A DNA stretch of 64,000 nucleotides from Shimia sp. R9_2 (GCF_017743735.1 NZ_JAGHRO010000005.1:186001-250000), one strand, 5' to 3'. Shown: positions 54,170 through 63,827, counted from the stretch's first letter. Numbers and translations are program-made. The notes: generated by a model from the sequence alone, not told the origin.

Positions 54170-54865
54170 TCAGAGACGTTCGCGGTAGAGGATCTGCTGA
54201 GCAGCGCCTGCGCCGAGAAGATAGACCGAGGTGGCTACAAGACCCCAATGCGCCCAGCTTTCGGGGTGGAAATCGACCCATGCGGCCCAGCCTGCAAAGA
54301 AGGTCCATGCAAGTGCTGTGGGCAGAGACAGCCAGCGCCAGCGCTCGGTGCGCACGGGGTGGATGAACTTGATCGGCAGGAACATGGCCACTGCCAGAAC
54401 AGTCACAAGCGCGAGGCTGACCCAGAAATTCGGCTCCACCGCAAAGATCACAATCACCAGCATGTTCCAGCATCCGGGGAAGCCTGAGAAGGAATTGTCT
54501 TTGGTTTTCATGCGGGTGTCGGCGAAATAGAGCGCCGAGGTGAAGGTGATCACGATGATTGCAAACCAGCCGGTCCAGCCGTCCATCAGCCCTGATTTAA
54601 AGAGCGCGAAGGCGGGGATGAACACATAGGTCAGATAGTCGATGATCAGATCGAGCAGCACGCCGTCAAACTCAGCCGCGTTTTTCTTCACGTCGTAGTG
54701 GCGCGCGAGCGGGCCGTCGATGCCGTCCACGATGAAGGCCACCACAAGCCAGAGGAACATGAGGCTCCATTTGCTGTCAACTGCGGCGAGCATCGCCAGC
54801 ATAGCGAAAACCGCCCCGGTAGCAGTGAAGAGATGAACGGAGAGCGCGCGTGCATGAAGTGTCAT
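54170..54865 (-). CDS. pcs: Phosphatidylcholine synthase
   Basis: Inner-membrane enzyme that condenses choline with CDP-diacylglycerol to phosphatidylcholine, a route typical of bacteria living with eukaryotes or using choline. The 231-residue protein has about eight helices and the CDP-alcohol motif DGPLAR-x12-G-x3-D-x3-D (about 48-76), the spacing seen in Pcs. The N-terminus HARALSVHLFTATG matches Pcs from Sinorhizobium as I recall it. ATG 54865 is preferred to a TTG at 54922. Confidence 0.93.
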   Translation of the reverse strand: MTLHARALSVHLFTATGAVFAMLAMLAAVDSKWSLMFLWLVVAFIVDGIDGPLARHYDVKKNAAEFDGVLLDLIIDYLTYVFIPAFALFKSGLMDGWTGWFAIIVITFTSALYFADTRMKTKDNSFSGFPGCWNMLVIVIFAVEPNFWVSLALVTVLAVAMFLPIKFIHPVRTERWRWLSLPTALAWTFFAGWAAWVDFHPESWAHWGLVATSVYLLGAGAAQQILYRERL

Positions 54866-54984
54866 GCCGTTGTCATGCAGCAAAATGGGGCGTTTGGCAA
54901 CGGTTGAGCGCGCCTCTTGCAAGGCACTTTTTAGAGAGATGCCTTTGTGATGGGCGCGGGGTTGACAAAGCTTGGTGCGAGGCC

Positions 54985-55809
54985 TTAGGCGCGCGGTTTG
55001 AGCGCGCGGATCTGGGCTTTGATGAGATCAGGCAGCGCGGTGTCGGCCCCCTCGGGCGCGGCGTCAAGTGCTGAGGCCACGTCTTTGGTGAGGATGCCGA
55101 TTGTATTGTCCGCTTCCCAGCCGTCGCGGGCAAATTCGATCTCCTCAAATCCTGAGGCGAGCCAGTTTTGCCCCGATGAGGTGTGGATGAGATCCAGAAG
55201 CGCGCGTTCGTCCAGACCGCTCTGATCGGCCCAATCGAGCACAAGGCGGGTCATGGCAGTGTTGGAGGCGGCGAGCAGGTTGTTGAGCACTTTGGCCTGC
55301 ATGCCCGCGCCGAAGCTGCCCATGAGGTGAAAATGCGCCCCCATGGCCTCAAACAGGGGCTGATGCGCGGCGATGTCCTGCGGCTCACCGCCAAGCATGA
55401 AGGACAGCCGGGCCTCTTCGGCGGCAACGGCGGCGCCGGACATGGGGGCGTCGATCAGGGTAATCCGCGGTGGGATCCTGTCACGCAGCGCGCGGACGTA
55501 GCGTGGCGACAGGGTGGAGGAGATGATGACGGTGGAGAGATTGGGCGCGGCTGCGAGCAGATTTTGCGCGCCAAAGAGCACATCGTCGGTCTGAGCGATG
55601 TCGCGGACCACGATGATCAGCGTGGTGAGCTGGGCCGCGAAATCGGGCAGCGCCATAACATGCGGTGCAAGCGCGCCGAAGTCGGAGGGCGGGCGCACAT
55701 CAAAGCCTTTGGCGTCAAACCCTGCAGCGCGGAGCGCGGCGAGCATCGGAGCGCCCATGCGGCCGCAGCCTGCGATGCCGACGCCGGTGGCGAAATCTGG
55801 ATTGGTCAA
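54985..55809 (-). CDS. NAD(P)-dependent oxidoreductase, 3-hydroxyisobutyrate dehydrogenase family
   Basis: A 274-residue beta-hydroxyacid dehydrogenase-like protein. The Rossmann motif is VGIAGCGRMGAPML (about 9-22), followed by FDVRPPS, the LIDAPMSGA motif (about 120-128) and catalytic Lys in GAGMQAKVLNNLL (about 170). TTG 55809 starts it directly before the nucleotide fold; a GTG at 55848 would put the start inside a strong hairpin. Substrate unknown. It follows the PepSY gene in the same direction. Confidence 0.82.
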   Translation of the reverse strand: MTNPDFATGVGIAGCGRMGAPMLAALRAAGFDAKGFDVRPPSDFGALAPHVMALPDFAAQLTTLIIVVRDIAQTDDVLFGAQNLLAAAPNLSTVIISSTLSPRYVRALRDRIPPRITLIDAPMSGAAVAAEEARLSFMLGGEPQDIAAHQPLFEAMGAHFHLMGSFGAGMQAKVLNNLLAASNTAMTRLVLDWADQSGLDERALLDLIHTSSGQNWLASGFEEIEFARDGWEADNTIGILTKDVASALDAAPEGADTALPDLIKAQIRALKPRA

Positions 55810-55815
55810 GTTGTG

Positions 55816-55844
55816 GCCCCCGCCTGCGTGATGCCTGCGGGGGC
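55816..55844 (-). other. Leader hairpin before the dehydrogenase gene
   Basis: GCCCCCGC and GCGGGGGC form an 8-bp GC stem 7 nt before the TTG start, between the PepSY stop and this gene, without a T-tract. It may lower readthrough or initiation. Confidence 0.5.
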
Positions 55845-55853
55845 TCACGTGAA

Positions 55854-57254
55854 TTAAGAGAACGCGCGTTTGAGCGCTGGAACGTTTGAGAGCACTATAA
55901 CGTCAAAGGCGAGCACGGCCAGCAGGGTGAGGCCCACAAGCGGGAAGGCGATGGAGACCACGGCGGCGATCAGGAGCGCGCCTTTCCAGAGCGGCATTTC
56001 ACGCGGTGCTGGCGGGGCGGCGAGACGCAGGGCTTTGCCCGGGCGGCGTTTCACCCACATGACGACGCCTGAGACACATAGGAAGATCACGGCAAGACAG
56101 AACAGGGTGTTCAGGATCAGGTTCCAAAGCCCCATGAGGCCCATGTGGAAGGGGATGCTGACCGCCATGGATTTGCCAGCGACGGAATAGTCGGCAAAGC
56201 GCACCTCGGCGAGGATTTTGCCGGTGTATTGATCCACATGCACGGTCACATCGCCCATTGGGTCGGTGCTGTCGCTGCTCATGCTGTCGCGGTTGATGGT
56301 CCAGACGCCTGTTTCATCGCCCGGATAGGCGACGCGGAAGCGGCCCTCAAGACCCAGCGCGCGCCCCAAAGCCACGAGGCTGTTGATGTCGACCGCCGCG
56401 CCTTCGGGGGTGCCGGTGACGCCCACATCGGAACCGGAAGCAGGCATCGGCGTTTGCTCAAGCGCCCATGGCACGTCGTTCTGGTTGCCGTGGCCCATGG
56501 CGGCGTGGGTGCTGTCTGACAAGGGCACGTTGTTCCATTTCTCAGCCGGGAAGGTGGACCAGGCCTGAACAAATTTGCCGCCCCAGATGCCGGCCCATGC
56601 CAGACCGGAGATCAGGAAGATCACCATGAGGGCCGAGATCCAGAAGCCGACAACTGCGTGCAGGCTTTTCCAAAGCGCGCGGCCACGGGCGGCGAGGTTT
56701 GGCACCAGAACGGAGGCGGAGTTGCCACGGGGCCACCAGATGTAAAGCCCGGTGAGCACCAGAACGAGGCCGAGGCCTGCGGCGATCTCAATCAGGCGAT
56801 CACCTGTGTCGCCCAGCAGCAGCGAGCCGTGCACATTGTCGGCAAAGTCATACCAGCCGTTGCGGCGGTCCCAGCTTTCCAGAACGGCGCCGGTGTAGGG
56901 ATCAACGGCGACGAGCTGTTGGTTGGTTTCTGTTTTGACGCGGAAGACAGCGGCGAGGCTGTCGCTTTTGGGGCCGATGTATTCCACCACGGTGCCGGGC
57001 ACAGCGTTGGTGGCGGCCTCTGCCTGTTCTGAGATCGAGAGGGCGGTGGCTCGGGGCGTGACTGCGATTTTCTCCCCGTCGCGCCCGTCAAACTGGGTGA
57101 TGAACATCATCATCATTCCGGTGATGGCAAGCATCATCAGGAAGGGGATCACATAGAGGCCGGCATAAAAATGCCAGCGCCATGCGGCGAAATAGAGTTT
57201 CTGGGACAGGGTGTTGGGTGCGGCTTCGCCGCTGAATTGGCTGTTCTGAGCCAT
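55854..57254 (-). CDS. PepSY-associated transmembrane protein (possible siderophore or metal reductase)
   Basis: A 466-residue inner-membrane protein of the PepSY_TM family. Four helix groups (about 28-50, 140-165, 195-220, 365-390 plus two at the C-terminus) flank a large periplasmic PepSY domain. Family members such as FhuF-linked or PiuB-like proteins reduce ferric siderophores or support iron/copper uptake. No siderophore receptor is adjacent. The small DUF2946 protein lies 72 nt upstream in the same direction and probably shares its transcript. Confidence 0.85.
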   Translation of the reverse strand: MAQNSQFSGEAAPNTLSQKLYFAAWRWHFYAGLYVIPFLMMLAITGMMMMFITQFDGRDGEKIAVTPRATALSISEQAEAATNAVPGTVVEYIGPKSDSLAAVFRVKTETNQQLVAVDPYTGAVLESWDRRNGWYDFADNVHGSLLLGDTGDRLIEIAAGLGLVLVLTGLYIWWPRGNSASVLVPNLAARGRALWKSLHAVVGFWISALMVIFLISGLAWAGIWGGKFVQAWSTFPAEKWNNVPLSDSTHAAMGHGNQNDVPWALEQTPMPASGSDVGVTGTPEGAAVDINSLVALGRALGLEGRFRVAYPGDETGVWTINRDSMSSDSTDPMGDVTVHVDQYTGKILAEVRFADYSVAGKSMAVSIPFHMGLMGLWNLILNTLFCLAVIFLCVSGVVMWVKRRPGKALRLAAPPAPREMPLWKGALLIAAVVSIAFPLVGLTLLAVLAFDVIVLSNVPALKRAFS

Positions 57255-57326
57255 GAAGATATCTCCTGACAGACCGCAACCCGGGCAATCGGGGCGGTTT
57301 GGATAAAGCTAGGTTTTGAAGGGGTG

Positions 57327-57701
57327 TCAGGAGAGGGAAGGGGGGCCGCGCGCGTCATAGCGGCGGTGAAAGCCTGCGCTTTCGTGGGTGAAGCCCTGAT
57401 GTTGCCAGAGCGCGGTGAGCGTGCCCTCCAGCAGCAAAGGGTGCGGGCCGTCCGCCACAATCGCGACGTCAGGCACAGCGGAGAAGGCGCAGGGGCTGCG
57501 CTCTTCGCCGGTGCGTTCGTGCAATGGCACAGGCTCGCCGTTTTCATCGACAAGCATCTCCACCATTTCGTCTGCGGTACAGAGCACGAGCAGGATGTGG
57601 CCGTCGTCCATCACCTTTGGCATCCACCCTTTGGGGATGACAGCTGTCAGGCCGATGGCCAACAGCAGGATGAGGGGCAACAGCCGGTGCAAACTATGCA
57701 A
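57327..57701 (-). CDS. DUF2946-type small membrane protein
   Basis: A 124-residue protein with one N-terminal helix (about 6-22), a cysteine in LVLCTADE and PCAFSAVPD further on, and a C-terminal RGPP motif. This pattern fits DUF2946, a family often beside copper or iron transport genes. It overlaps engB by 8 nt and precedes the PepSY gene, so it links a GTPase operon to a metal-related gene. Function unknown. Confidence 0.75.
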   Translation of the reverse strand: MHSLHRLLPLILLLAIGLTAVIPKGWMPKVMDDGHILLVLCTADEMVEMLVDENGEPVPLHERTGEERSPCAFSAVPDVAIVADGPHPLLLEGTLTALWQHQGFTHESAGFHRRYDARGPPSLS

Positions 57702-58347
57702 GTCCCGCGATGATGGCGCGCAGGGTGCCGATGCCGTCGCCCTTTTCAGAGCTGGTCAGCACCATCTCAGGATAGGCGGCGGGGTGTTTGGCGAGTTTCT
57801 CGCGCACCTGTTTGAAGATCTTTTCGCGATCTTTCTCTTTCACCTTGTCGGCTTTGGTCATCACCACCTGAAAGGTCACGGCGGAGCTGTCGAGAAGAGA
57901 CATGATCTCTTCGTCCACGTCTTTCACGCCATGGCGGCTGTCGATCAGCACAAAGGCGCGGCGCAGGTTGGCGCGGCCAGAGAGATATTGCTTCAGCAGG
58001 CGCTGCCATTTCTCGACCACCGGTAGCGGCGCGTTGGCGTAGCCATAGCCCGGAAGGTCCACAAGATAGTGGCTGTCGGTCAGGGTGAAGAAGTTGATTT
58101 CCTGCGTGCGGCCCGGTGTGTTGGAGGCACGTGCCAGACGGGTGCGCCCGGTCAGCGCGTTGATCAGGCTGGATTTGCCAACGTTGGAGCGGCCCGCAAA
58201 GCAGACCTCCACACGGTCACCGGCGGGCAGACCATCCATGGCCACCACACCTTTGAGAAAGTCGGAGTTGGCACCATTGAAGAGCTTGCGGCCGCGCTCC
58301 AGCGCGATCGGTTCCGGGTCTTCGACAAATGGGAAGGGCAGTTGCAT
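57694..58347 (-). CDS. engB: Ribosome biogenesis GTPase EngB (YihA/YsxC)
   Basis: Essential GTPase in 50S subunit assembly. The 217-residue protein has G1 in FAGRSNVGKSSL (about 50-61), G3 DLPGYGYA and G4 TKADKVK. It starts at ATG 58347, sharing one base with the MOSC gene stop, and is the third gene of yidC-MOSC-engB, an order conserved in Rhodobacterales. Confidence 0.97.
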   Translation of the reverse strand: MQLPFPFVEDPEPIALERGRKLFNGANSDFLKGVVAMDGLPAGDRVEVCFAGRSNVGKSSLINALTGRTRLARASNTPGRTQEINFFTLTDSHYLVDLPGYGYANAPLPVVEKWQRLLKQYLSGRANLRRAFVLIDSRHGVKDVDEEIMSLLDSSAVTFQVVMTKADKVKEKDREKIFKQVREKLAKHPAAYPEMVLTSSEKGDGIGTLRAIIAGLA

Positions 58348-59090
58348 CAGAGAAGCTCCGCTGTGTCGCCGACGGAAATGTCGCCGGTTTTGGTTACGAC
58401 ACCGTAAACGCCGAAGTCCTGATGGCCATAGGCCCCCTTCAGTGCGCCCAGCGTATCGGCATCGCGCACGCCGGTATCGGGGTTGGATGTGGTGGCAAGG
58501 CAGCGGGTGATGCGCTCGCGCACTTCGATTTCGGCGGTGCCGATGCGCAGGGTCTTTCCGATCCAGTCAAACTCGGAAAACGCTTCAAACCCGTCCAGCC
58601 AGATATTGCCGCGCCAGCGCTCTGTGGAGAGGGATTGGCCCAAGAGCTCCTCGACAGCGCGGTGGCTGGCGGTGGCGTGGATGGCGATGGAGGGGAAGTT
58701 GCTGTCGGTCATGCCAACCTCGCCTGCAGGCAGCAGTTTGGCACTGGCGGCGCGGTCTTTGGGCATGATCGGGCGCACCCAGTCGATCAGCTTGTCGCCT
58801 TGGGTGGCGGGATCAATGGTGAGTTCCCACAGATCAGGGTGGTTCAGGGTGATTTTGCCGCTGTCCTCATCCACCTTGGCGGTGATGGCCATCAGGGCAG
58901 GGGCCCCGGCGGCACGGGAGAAATTACGGCAGGAGGCCCATTCGCCACCTTCGGTCTTGGCAGCCTCATGGGCCACGGCCCAGCGGCGATCCCAGGGGAA
59001 GGTCTGGCCTTCGACCAAAGAAATGTGACCCACGGACTCGCGTCCGTGGGCCTTGATTGGGTGTCTCCAAAGTGCGGCAACTGTGCCCAT
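58347..59090 (-). CDS. MOSC domain-containing protein
   Basis: A 247-residue protein with a MOSC N-terminal beta barrel (WRHPIKAHGRESV) and a C-terminal MOSC core containing the conserved Cys in ITRCLATTSNPDTG (about 190-203). MOSC proteins bind or transfer sulfur to the molybdenum cofactor or reduce N-hydroxylated compounds (YiiM/YcbX). ATG 59090 shares one base with the yidC stop (TGATG). Substrate unknown. Confidence 0.88.
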   Translation of the reverse strand: MGTVAALWRHPIKAHGRESVGHISLVEGQTFPWDRRWAVAHEAAKTEGGEWASCRNFSRAAGAPALMAITAKVDEDSGKITLNHPDLWELTIDPATQGDKLIDWVRPIMPKDRAASAKLLPAGEVGMTDSNFPSIAIHATASHRAVEELLGQSLSTERWRGNIWLDGFEAFSEFDWIGKTLRIGTAEIEVRERITRCLATTSNPDTGVRDADTLGALKGAYGHQDFGVYGVVTKTGDISVGDTAELL

Positions 59091-60916
59091 CACTTGGCGT
59101 CCTCTTTTGGTTTTTTCTTAAAGCTGGCTTTGATGTTGCCAAATACGTCCGGTTTGTAGCCGTGCTGACGCATGATGGCGTACTGCTGCACGAAGGTGAT
59201 CACGTTGTTGGTGATCCAGTAGACCACGAGGCCGGAGGCAAAGCTGCCGAGCATGAACATGAAGACCCATGGCATCCAGGCAAAGATCATTTGCTGGGTC
59301 GGATCGGTGGGCGCCGGGTTCAGCTTTTGCTGCAGCCACATGGAGATACCCAGCAGGATTGGCAGAATGCCGAGGCTGAAGATCTCAAAGAAGCCCAGTT
59401 CAGGGATGCCGAAGGGCAGCAGGCCGAACAGGTTGAAGATCGAGCTTGGATCCGGCGCGGACAGGTCGGTGATCCAGCCAAGCCATGGGGCGTGGCGCAG
59501 CTCCAGCGTCACGAAGATCACTTTATAGAGCGAGAAGAAGATCGGGATCTGGATCAGGATCGGCAGACAGCCGGCCGCTGGGTTGACCTTCTCTTTCTTG
59601 TAAAGCTCCATCATGGATTGCTGCATTTTCTGACGGTCGTCACCGGCCGCTTCTTTCAGCTTTTCCATCTGTGGCTGGAGTTCTTTCATCTTCGCCATGG
59701 AGGCATAAGATTTATAGGCCAGCGGGAAGACGATGATTTTCAGGATCACGGTCAGGCCGATGATCGCCCAGCCCATGTTGCCGATCTGGACGTTCAGCCA
59801 GTGCAGCAGGGCAAAGATTGGCTTGGTCAGGAAGGCAAACCAGCCCCAGTCGATGGACTCAACGAAGCCCTGAACACCGCCCTCGTTCTGATAGGCGCGG
59901 ATGGTGGCCCATTCCTTGGGACCAGCAAAGAGCTGGCTGGAGGTGGTGGCGGTCTCGCCCTCGGCGACGGTGAGCGTGCGCATCACGGCTTCGGTCTGGT
60001 AGATGTCGCGGTTGGCGTCATATTTTGCGACCGATTTGAAGCCTGTGCCCGGTGCCGGGATCAGGGTGGCCATCCAGTAGTGGTCGGTGAAACCCGTCCA
60101 GCCGTTGGCCTCAACCTGTGTCACCTCAGCCGGTGCGCCTTCGCGCTGGTCAAAGGTGAAATCGGTCATGTCGTCATAGTCGATTTCAGCCAGCTCGCCG
60201 TCCGCCATGGAGACCATGCCTTCGTGCAGGATGAAGAAGTTCTTCAGATCCTCTGGCTGGCCGTAGCGCGCCAGCACACCGTATGGTGCGAGGGATACGG
60301 AGCCTGCGCCGGTGTTCTCGACCGATTGGTCCACGGAGAACATGTAGTTGTCGTCCACGGAAATGGTGCGGCGGAAGGTGAGGCCTGCGCCGTTGTCCCA
60401 GGACAGGGTCACGGGCGCGTCTTCGCTCAGGATGTCGCCGCTCTCAACAGACCAGAGGGTGTTGGAACCGGGCACCTGATCAAGGTTCAGACCCGCGCCG
60501 GGGGCCCAGCCGTAAAGCGCGTAGTAGGCGTTTGGCTCACCGTTGGGAGACAGCAGGGTCACGATCTCGGAATCGGCGTCCTGTGTCACGCGGTAATCAT
60601 TGAGTTTCAGATCGTCGATGCGGCCGCCCAGCAGGGAGATCGAGCCGGTCACGCGGTCGGTTGCGATGTCTAGACGGGGTGCATCTGCAGCGGCCGTTGG
60701 CTCAGCACCTGTGGCAGCGGCAGAGGCCGTGTCGGTGCCAGCGCTGCTCAGGGCAGGGGCCGTAGACGGCGTGGCGGCATCAGTGCTTTCTGCGGTGATC
60801 GCCGGGGCGTTGGGATCCTCCACCGCTTCTGGTGGGGGAAACAGGGTGAACCAGATCAGGATGACGCCAAAGCTGAGCGCCGTCGCGAGGATGAGGTTCT
60901 TGTTCTGATCGTCCAT
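59090..60916 (-). CDS. yidC: Membrane protein insertase YidC
   Basis: Inserts and folds inner-membrane proteins alone or with SecYEG. The 608-residue proteobacterial type has an N-terminal anchor (about 7-23), a Pro/Ala/Thr-rich linker, the periplasmic beta-supersandwich (about 75-345) and five core helices with the basic groove residue in the first. ATG 60916 is chosen; the frame extends to 60973. rpmH and rnpA, usually near yidC, are not upstream; a GGDEF/EAL gene is. Confidence 0.97.
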   Translation of the reverse strand: MDDQNKNLILATALSFGVILIWFTLFPPPEAVEDPNAPAITAESTDAATPSTAPALSSAGTDTASAAATGAEPTAAADAPRLDIATDRVTGSISLLGGRIDDLKLNDYRVTQDADSEIVTLLSPNGEPNAYYALYGWAPGAGLNLDQVPGSNTLWSVESGDILSEDAPVTLSWDNGAGLTFRRTISVDDNYMFSVDQSVENTGAGSVSLAPYGVLARYGQPEDLKNFFILHEGMVSMADGELAEIDYDDMTDFTFDQREGAPAEVTQVEANGWTGFTDHYWMATLIPAPGTGFKSVAKYDANRDIYQTEAVMRTLTVAEGETATTSSQLFAGPKEWATIRAYQNEGGVQGFVESIDWGWFAFLTKPIFALLHWLNVQIGNMGWAIIGLTVILKIIVFPLAYKSYASMAKMKELQPQMEKLKEAAGDDRQKMQQSMMELYKKEKVNPAAGCLPILIQIPIFFSLYKVIFVTLELRHAPWLGWITDLSAPDPSSIFNLFGLLPFGIPELGFFEIFSLGILPILLGISMWLQQKLNPAPTDPTQQMIFAWMPWVFMFMLGSFASGLVVYWITNNVITFVQQYAIMRQHGYKPDVFGNIKASFKKKPKEDAK

Positions 60917-61060
60917 TGCCGCAAGCCATCTGTCGTTGAAACGTTGGGGAGGTTCAACAGAGGTGGGGGCCAAAGGTCAAGGGGATTCGACTGGAATCAC
61001 AGGAAAGCCGTTGTGTCGTTGCTTGTCTGTGCGGGTGGCGCGTGGCTGTTGGCGCGCAGA

Positions 61061-62614
61061 TCAGCTCGGTTTGTTGCCGATCTGGAGGGCCGGGCCGATT
61101 TTTTCCTGATGGGCGGCCATCCATTTCAGGGTCTCATGGAACGGCATAGGGCGGGCGATGCCGTAGCCCTGCACGTGAGAACAGCCGAGCTGCGCCAGCA
61201 TGGCGTGTTCCGCGGAGTTTTCCACGCCTTCGGCCAGGGTCTCGAGGCCCAGACGCTCTGCCATGGTGACAATCGCCGCAATCATGCGCTGCTGCTCCTG
61301 ATCACGGTCCACATTGGTGACAAAGGAGCGGTCAATCTTGATGCGTTTCACCGGCAGGCGGCGGATCGAGGAAATGGAGGCGTGGCCGGTGCCAAAATCA
61401 TCCAGATCCACAGAGCAGCCAAGGGCGGAGATGGCTTCAAGGTTGCGCACAACCATATCGTCAGGTGCACCAGCCACCACGCTTTCCAGCACTTCGATGC
61501 CGAGACGCGCAGGCAAAAGCTCGGTGCGGTCGAGTTCCCACTGGATACGCTCCACGAGAGTGGGGCTGCGCAGCTCTTCGCCTGCGAAATTCACGCCCAC
61601 GACCGGCACGCTGTAGCCCGCATCATCCCAAGCACGCAGTGCATCAAGGGATTGGCGCAGCATTAGGTCGGCAAGCTGGCTCATCTGGCCGGTTTGTTGC
61701 AGGACGTCGAGAAACTGGATGGGCGCGAGGATGCCGCGTTCGGGGTGTTCCCAACGGGCCAGCGCCTCAAAACCGGTTACAAGGCCGGTGTCGGTGGAGA
61801 CCTGCGGCTGGAACCACGCGCGAATTTGGTCGCGTTGCAGGGTGCGGGCTGCTTCGCTTTGGGTTTTGCGGCGGGAGATCACCTTGCGGCCCATATCCGT
61901 GGAATAGGCGCGGATGTTGGAGGCACCGGTGAGCTGTGCTTCGTTCATGGCCATTTCGGAGGCCTGGACGAGCGCTGTCGCGGTTGGGCGGCTCAGACGT
62001 GAGGACAGGCAGAAGCCCACGGACACGCTGACATAGATGGAGGCCATCTGCAGGGGCACCGGCTCTTCCAAAGCGGTCTGGAAACGGGTGGCCATCTGGA
62101 TGCCGCTTTCGACATCAAAATAGGCCACAGGCGCCAGCGCGACAACAAAAGCCGCATCACCAGAGCGGGCCACCATGTCGTCAGAGCGCAGGGCGAATTT
62201 GAGGCGGTTGGCGACATTGCGCAGCACGTCTTCGGCGGCCTGATCGCCGTGGTTTTCACGCAGGCGGGCAAAGTTGTCGATCTTGATGGAGAAACAGGCG
62301 GTCACACGACCGTCGTGTTCCAGCGTCGCCATCTTGTCCTGCATCTTGTGCTCAAGACCCGTGCTGGTCAGCAGGCCGGTCAGCCCGTCTGTTTCACTGC
62401 GGCCGCGGCGCTTGGTGCTTTCGGAAAACGGCGAGAAGGCCAGAAACGGCAGCGGCAGCAGGAAGGCGCAGATCAGCAGGCCGATCTCGCCAAAGATGAA
62501 CCATGCCGCCAGAGTCGCCAAAGGCACGACAAGCGGAAGCGCTTGCCGGACATGAGACTCCTGAACCCAGAATGCACGAAGCGATTCCAAGAGCTGTCCC
62601 AGCTTTGACTGCAT
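61061..62614 (-). CDS. GGDEF/EAL protein with degenerate GGDEF, predicted c-di-GMP phosphodiesterase
   Basis: A 517-residue membrane protein: two helices (about 25-65), a GGDEF-like domain (about 75-245) whose signature is SGDAAF instead of GGDEF, and an EAL domain (about 260-510) with FEALARW, DDFGTGHAS, RIKIDRSFV and ETLAEGVEN all present. It should therefore hydrolyse cyclic di-GMP while the first domain could bind GTP as regulator. ATG 62614 and 62635 are both possible; the frame to 62713 is not supported. It sits between ttcA and yidC. Confidence 0.9.
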   Translation of the reverse strand: MQSKLGQLLESLRAFWVQESHVRQALPLVVPLATLAAWFIFGEIGLLICAFLLPLPFLAFSPFSESTKRRGRSETDGLTGLLTSTGLEHKMQDKMATLEHDGRVTACFSIKIDNFARLRENHGDQAAEDVLRNVANRLKFALRSDDMVARSGDAAFVVALAPVAYFDVESGIQMATRFQTALEEPVPLQMASIYVSVSVGFCLSSRLSRPTATALVQASEMAMNEAQLTGASNIRAYSTDMGRKVISRRKTQSEAARTLQRDQIRAWFQPQVSTDTGLVTGFEALARWEHPERGILAPIQFLDVLQQTGQMSQLADLMLRQSLDALRAWDDAGYSVPVVGVNFAGEELRSPTLVERIQWELDRTELLPARLGIEVLESVVAGAPDDMVVRNLEAISALGCSVDLDDFGTGHASISSIRRLPVKRIKIDRSFVTNVDRDQEQQRMIAAIVTMAERLGLETLAEGVENSAEHAMLAQLGCSHVQGYGIARPMPFHETLKWMAAHQEKIGPALQIGNKPS

Positions 62615-62675
62615 TTGACGTTTCCCGTGCGGCATAAAACTCGAACTACTCTTATCGATTCTCTTAAGTGATCCG

Positions 62676-63545
62676 TTAACGCAGCTTAGGAATGCTGTCG
62701 GAATTTTGTTCAAATTTTACCGGATCACGCATCAAACCGGCAAAATCGAAGAGGTTCGGATCCATCATGTGGCTGGGCCGCACGTTGGTGAGGGCCTTGA
62801 ACATCACCTGCCGACGACCGGGGCTGTTGGCCTCCCATTGGTCCAAAATCTGTTTGACCTGCTGTCTTTGAAGCCCGTCTTGCGAGCCGCAGAGATCACA
62901 CGGAATGATGGGGTAGTTCATCGCGTTGGCAAATTTCTCGCAATCGGCTTCGGCCACATGGGCGAGGGGGCGGTAGACAAAAAGATCCCCTTCTTCGTTA
63001 ACCAATTTGGGCGGCATGGTCGCCAGTCGCCCGCCGTGGAAGAGGTTCATGAAAAATGTTTCCAGAATGTCGTCGCGGTGGTGCCCCAGAACCACGGCGC
63101 TGCAGCCTTCTTCGCGGGCAATGCGGTAGAGGTTGCCGCGGCGCAGACGTGAACACAGTGCACAATAGGTGCGACCGGCCGGAACTTTGTCTTTCACGAT
63201 CGAATAAGTGTCCTGATATTCGATGCGGTGCGGAACCTTCATGCGCTCCAGAAATTCGGGCAACACGGTTGCGGGAAAGCCCGGCTGGCCCTGATCCAGA
63301 TTGCAGGCCAGAAGCTCGACCGGCAAAAGGCCGCGCCACTGCAATTCATGCAAAATAGCCAACAGGGTATAGGAATCCTTGCCGCCGGAGAGGCACACAA
63401 GCCAGCGCGCGCCGCGCTCAATCATACCGTATTGTTCGATTGCCTCACGGGTTTGGCGTACGATTCGTTTGCGCAACTTCTTGAAACTAGCGGAAGAAGG
63501 CGCGCCATGAAAAAGCGGGTGAATATCATCGAGATCATCAAGCAT
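62676..63545 (-). CDS. ttcA: tRNA 2-thiocytidine(32) synthetase
   Basis: Installs 2-thiocytidine at position 32 of some tRNAs. The 289-residue PP-loop ATPase has SGGKDS at 53-58 and the CALC pair (about 127-130) that with a later cysteine (DLCGSQDG) binds a [4Fe-4S] cluster. ATG 63545 gives the family start; TTG 63572 is in frame but less likely. Upstream lies a perfect DnaA-box-like TTATCCACA at 63593-63601. Confidence 0.94.
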   Translation of the reverse strand: MLDDLDDIHPLFHGAPSSASFKKLRKRIVRQTREAIEQYGMIERGARWLVCLSGGKDSYTLLAILHELQWRGLLPVELLACNLDQGQPGFPATVLPEFLERMKVPHRIEYQDTYSIVKDKVPAGRTYCALCSRLRRGNLYRIAREEGCSAVVLGHHRDDILETFFMNLFHGGRLATMPPKLVNEEGDLFVYRPLAHVAEADCEKFANAMNYPIIPCDLCGSQDGLQRQQVKQILDQWEANSPGRRQVMFKALTNVRPSHMMDPNLFDFAGLMRDPVKFEQNSDSIPKLR

Positions 63546-63710
63546 GTGCGCCTTATGCGAAGTCTTGGGCAAAGGTCAATCTGTCCCCAAAGTTATCCAC
63601 AGGAGAGTCATGCGGCGCAAGCTGAGATTCGCAGTCAAAGGCCCTGTTTTTTAAGGTGCGCCTCAAAGCTGCACAAAAGATTGGTTTTTTAGTGAGCTTT
63701 TGCGCGACAG

Positions 63711-63752
63711 AGGTGTGAAAAAAAATGGGACCGCCTAACGGGCGATCCCATT
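63711..63752 (-). terminator. Terminator of the gene at the right edge
   Basis: On the minus strand AATGGGA and TCCCATT enclose a second stem (CGCCC/GGCGG) and are followed by eight T. It lies about 75 nt beyond the stop of the partial gene. Confidence 0.8.
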
Positions 63753-63827
63753 CTTAACCATTCGGCTCTGTGTCTTACGCCTTTGATGTCAGGCGTCAGG
63801 CACCGCTGCTTCTGCGTGCTGAGCGGC

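Noticed and set aside
63593-63601. Isolated perfect DnaA box TTATCCACA near ttcA
   Set aside because: A single 9-mer is expected by chance about once per two windows of this size on both strands.
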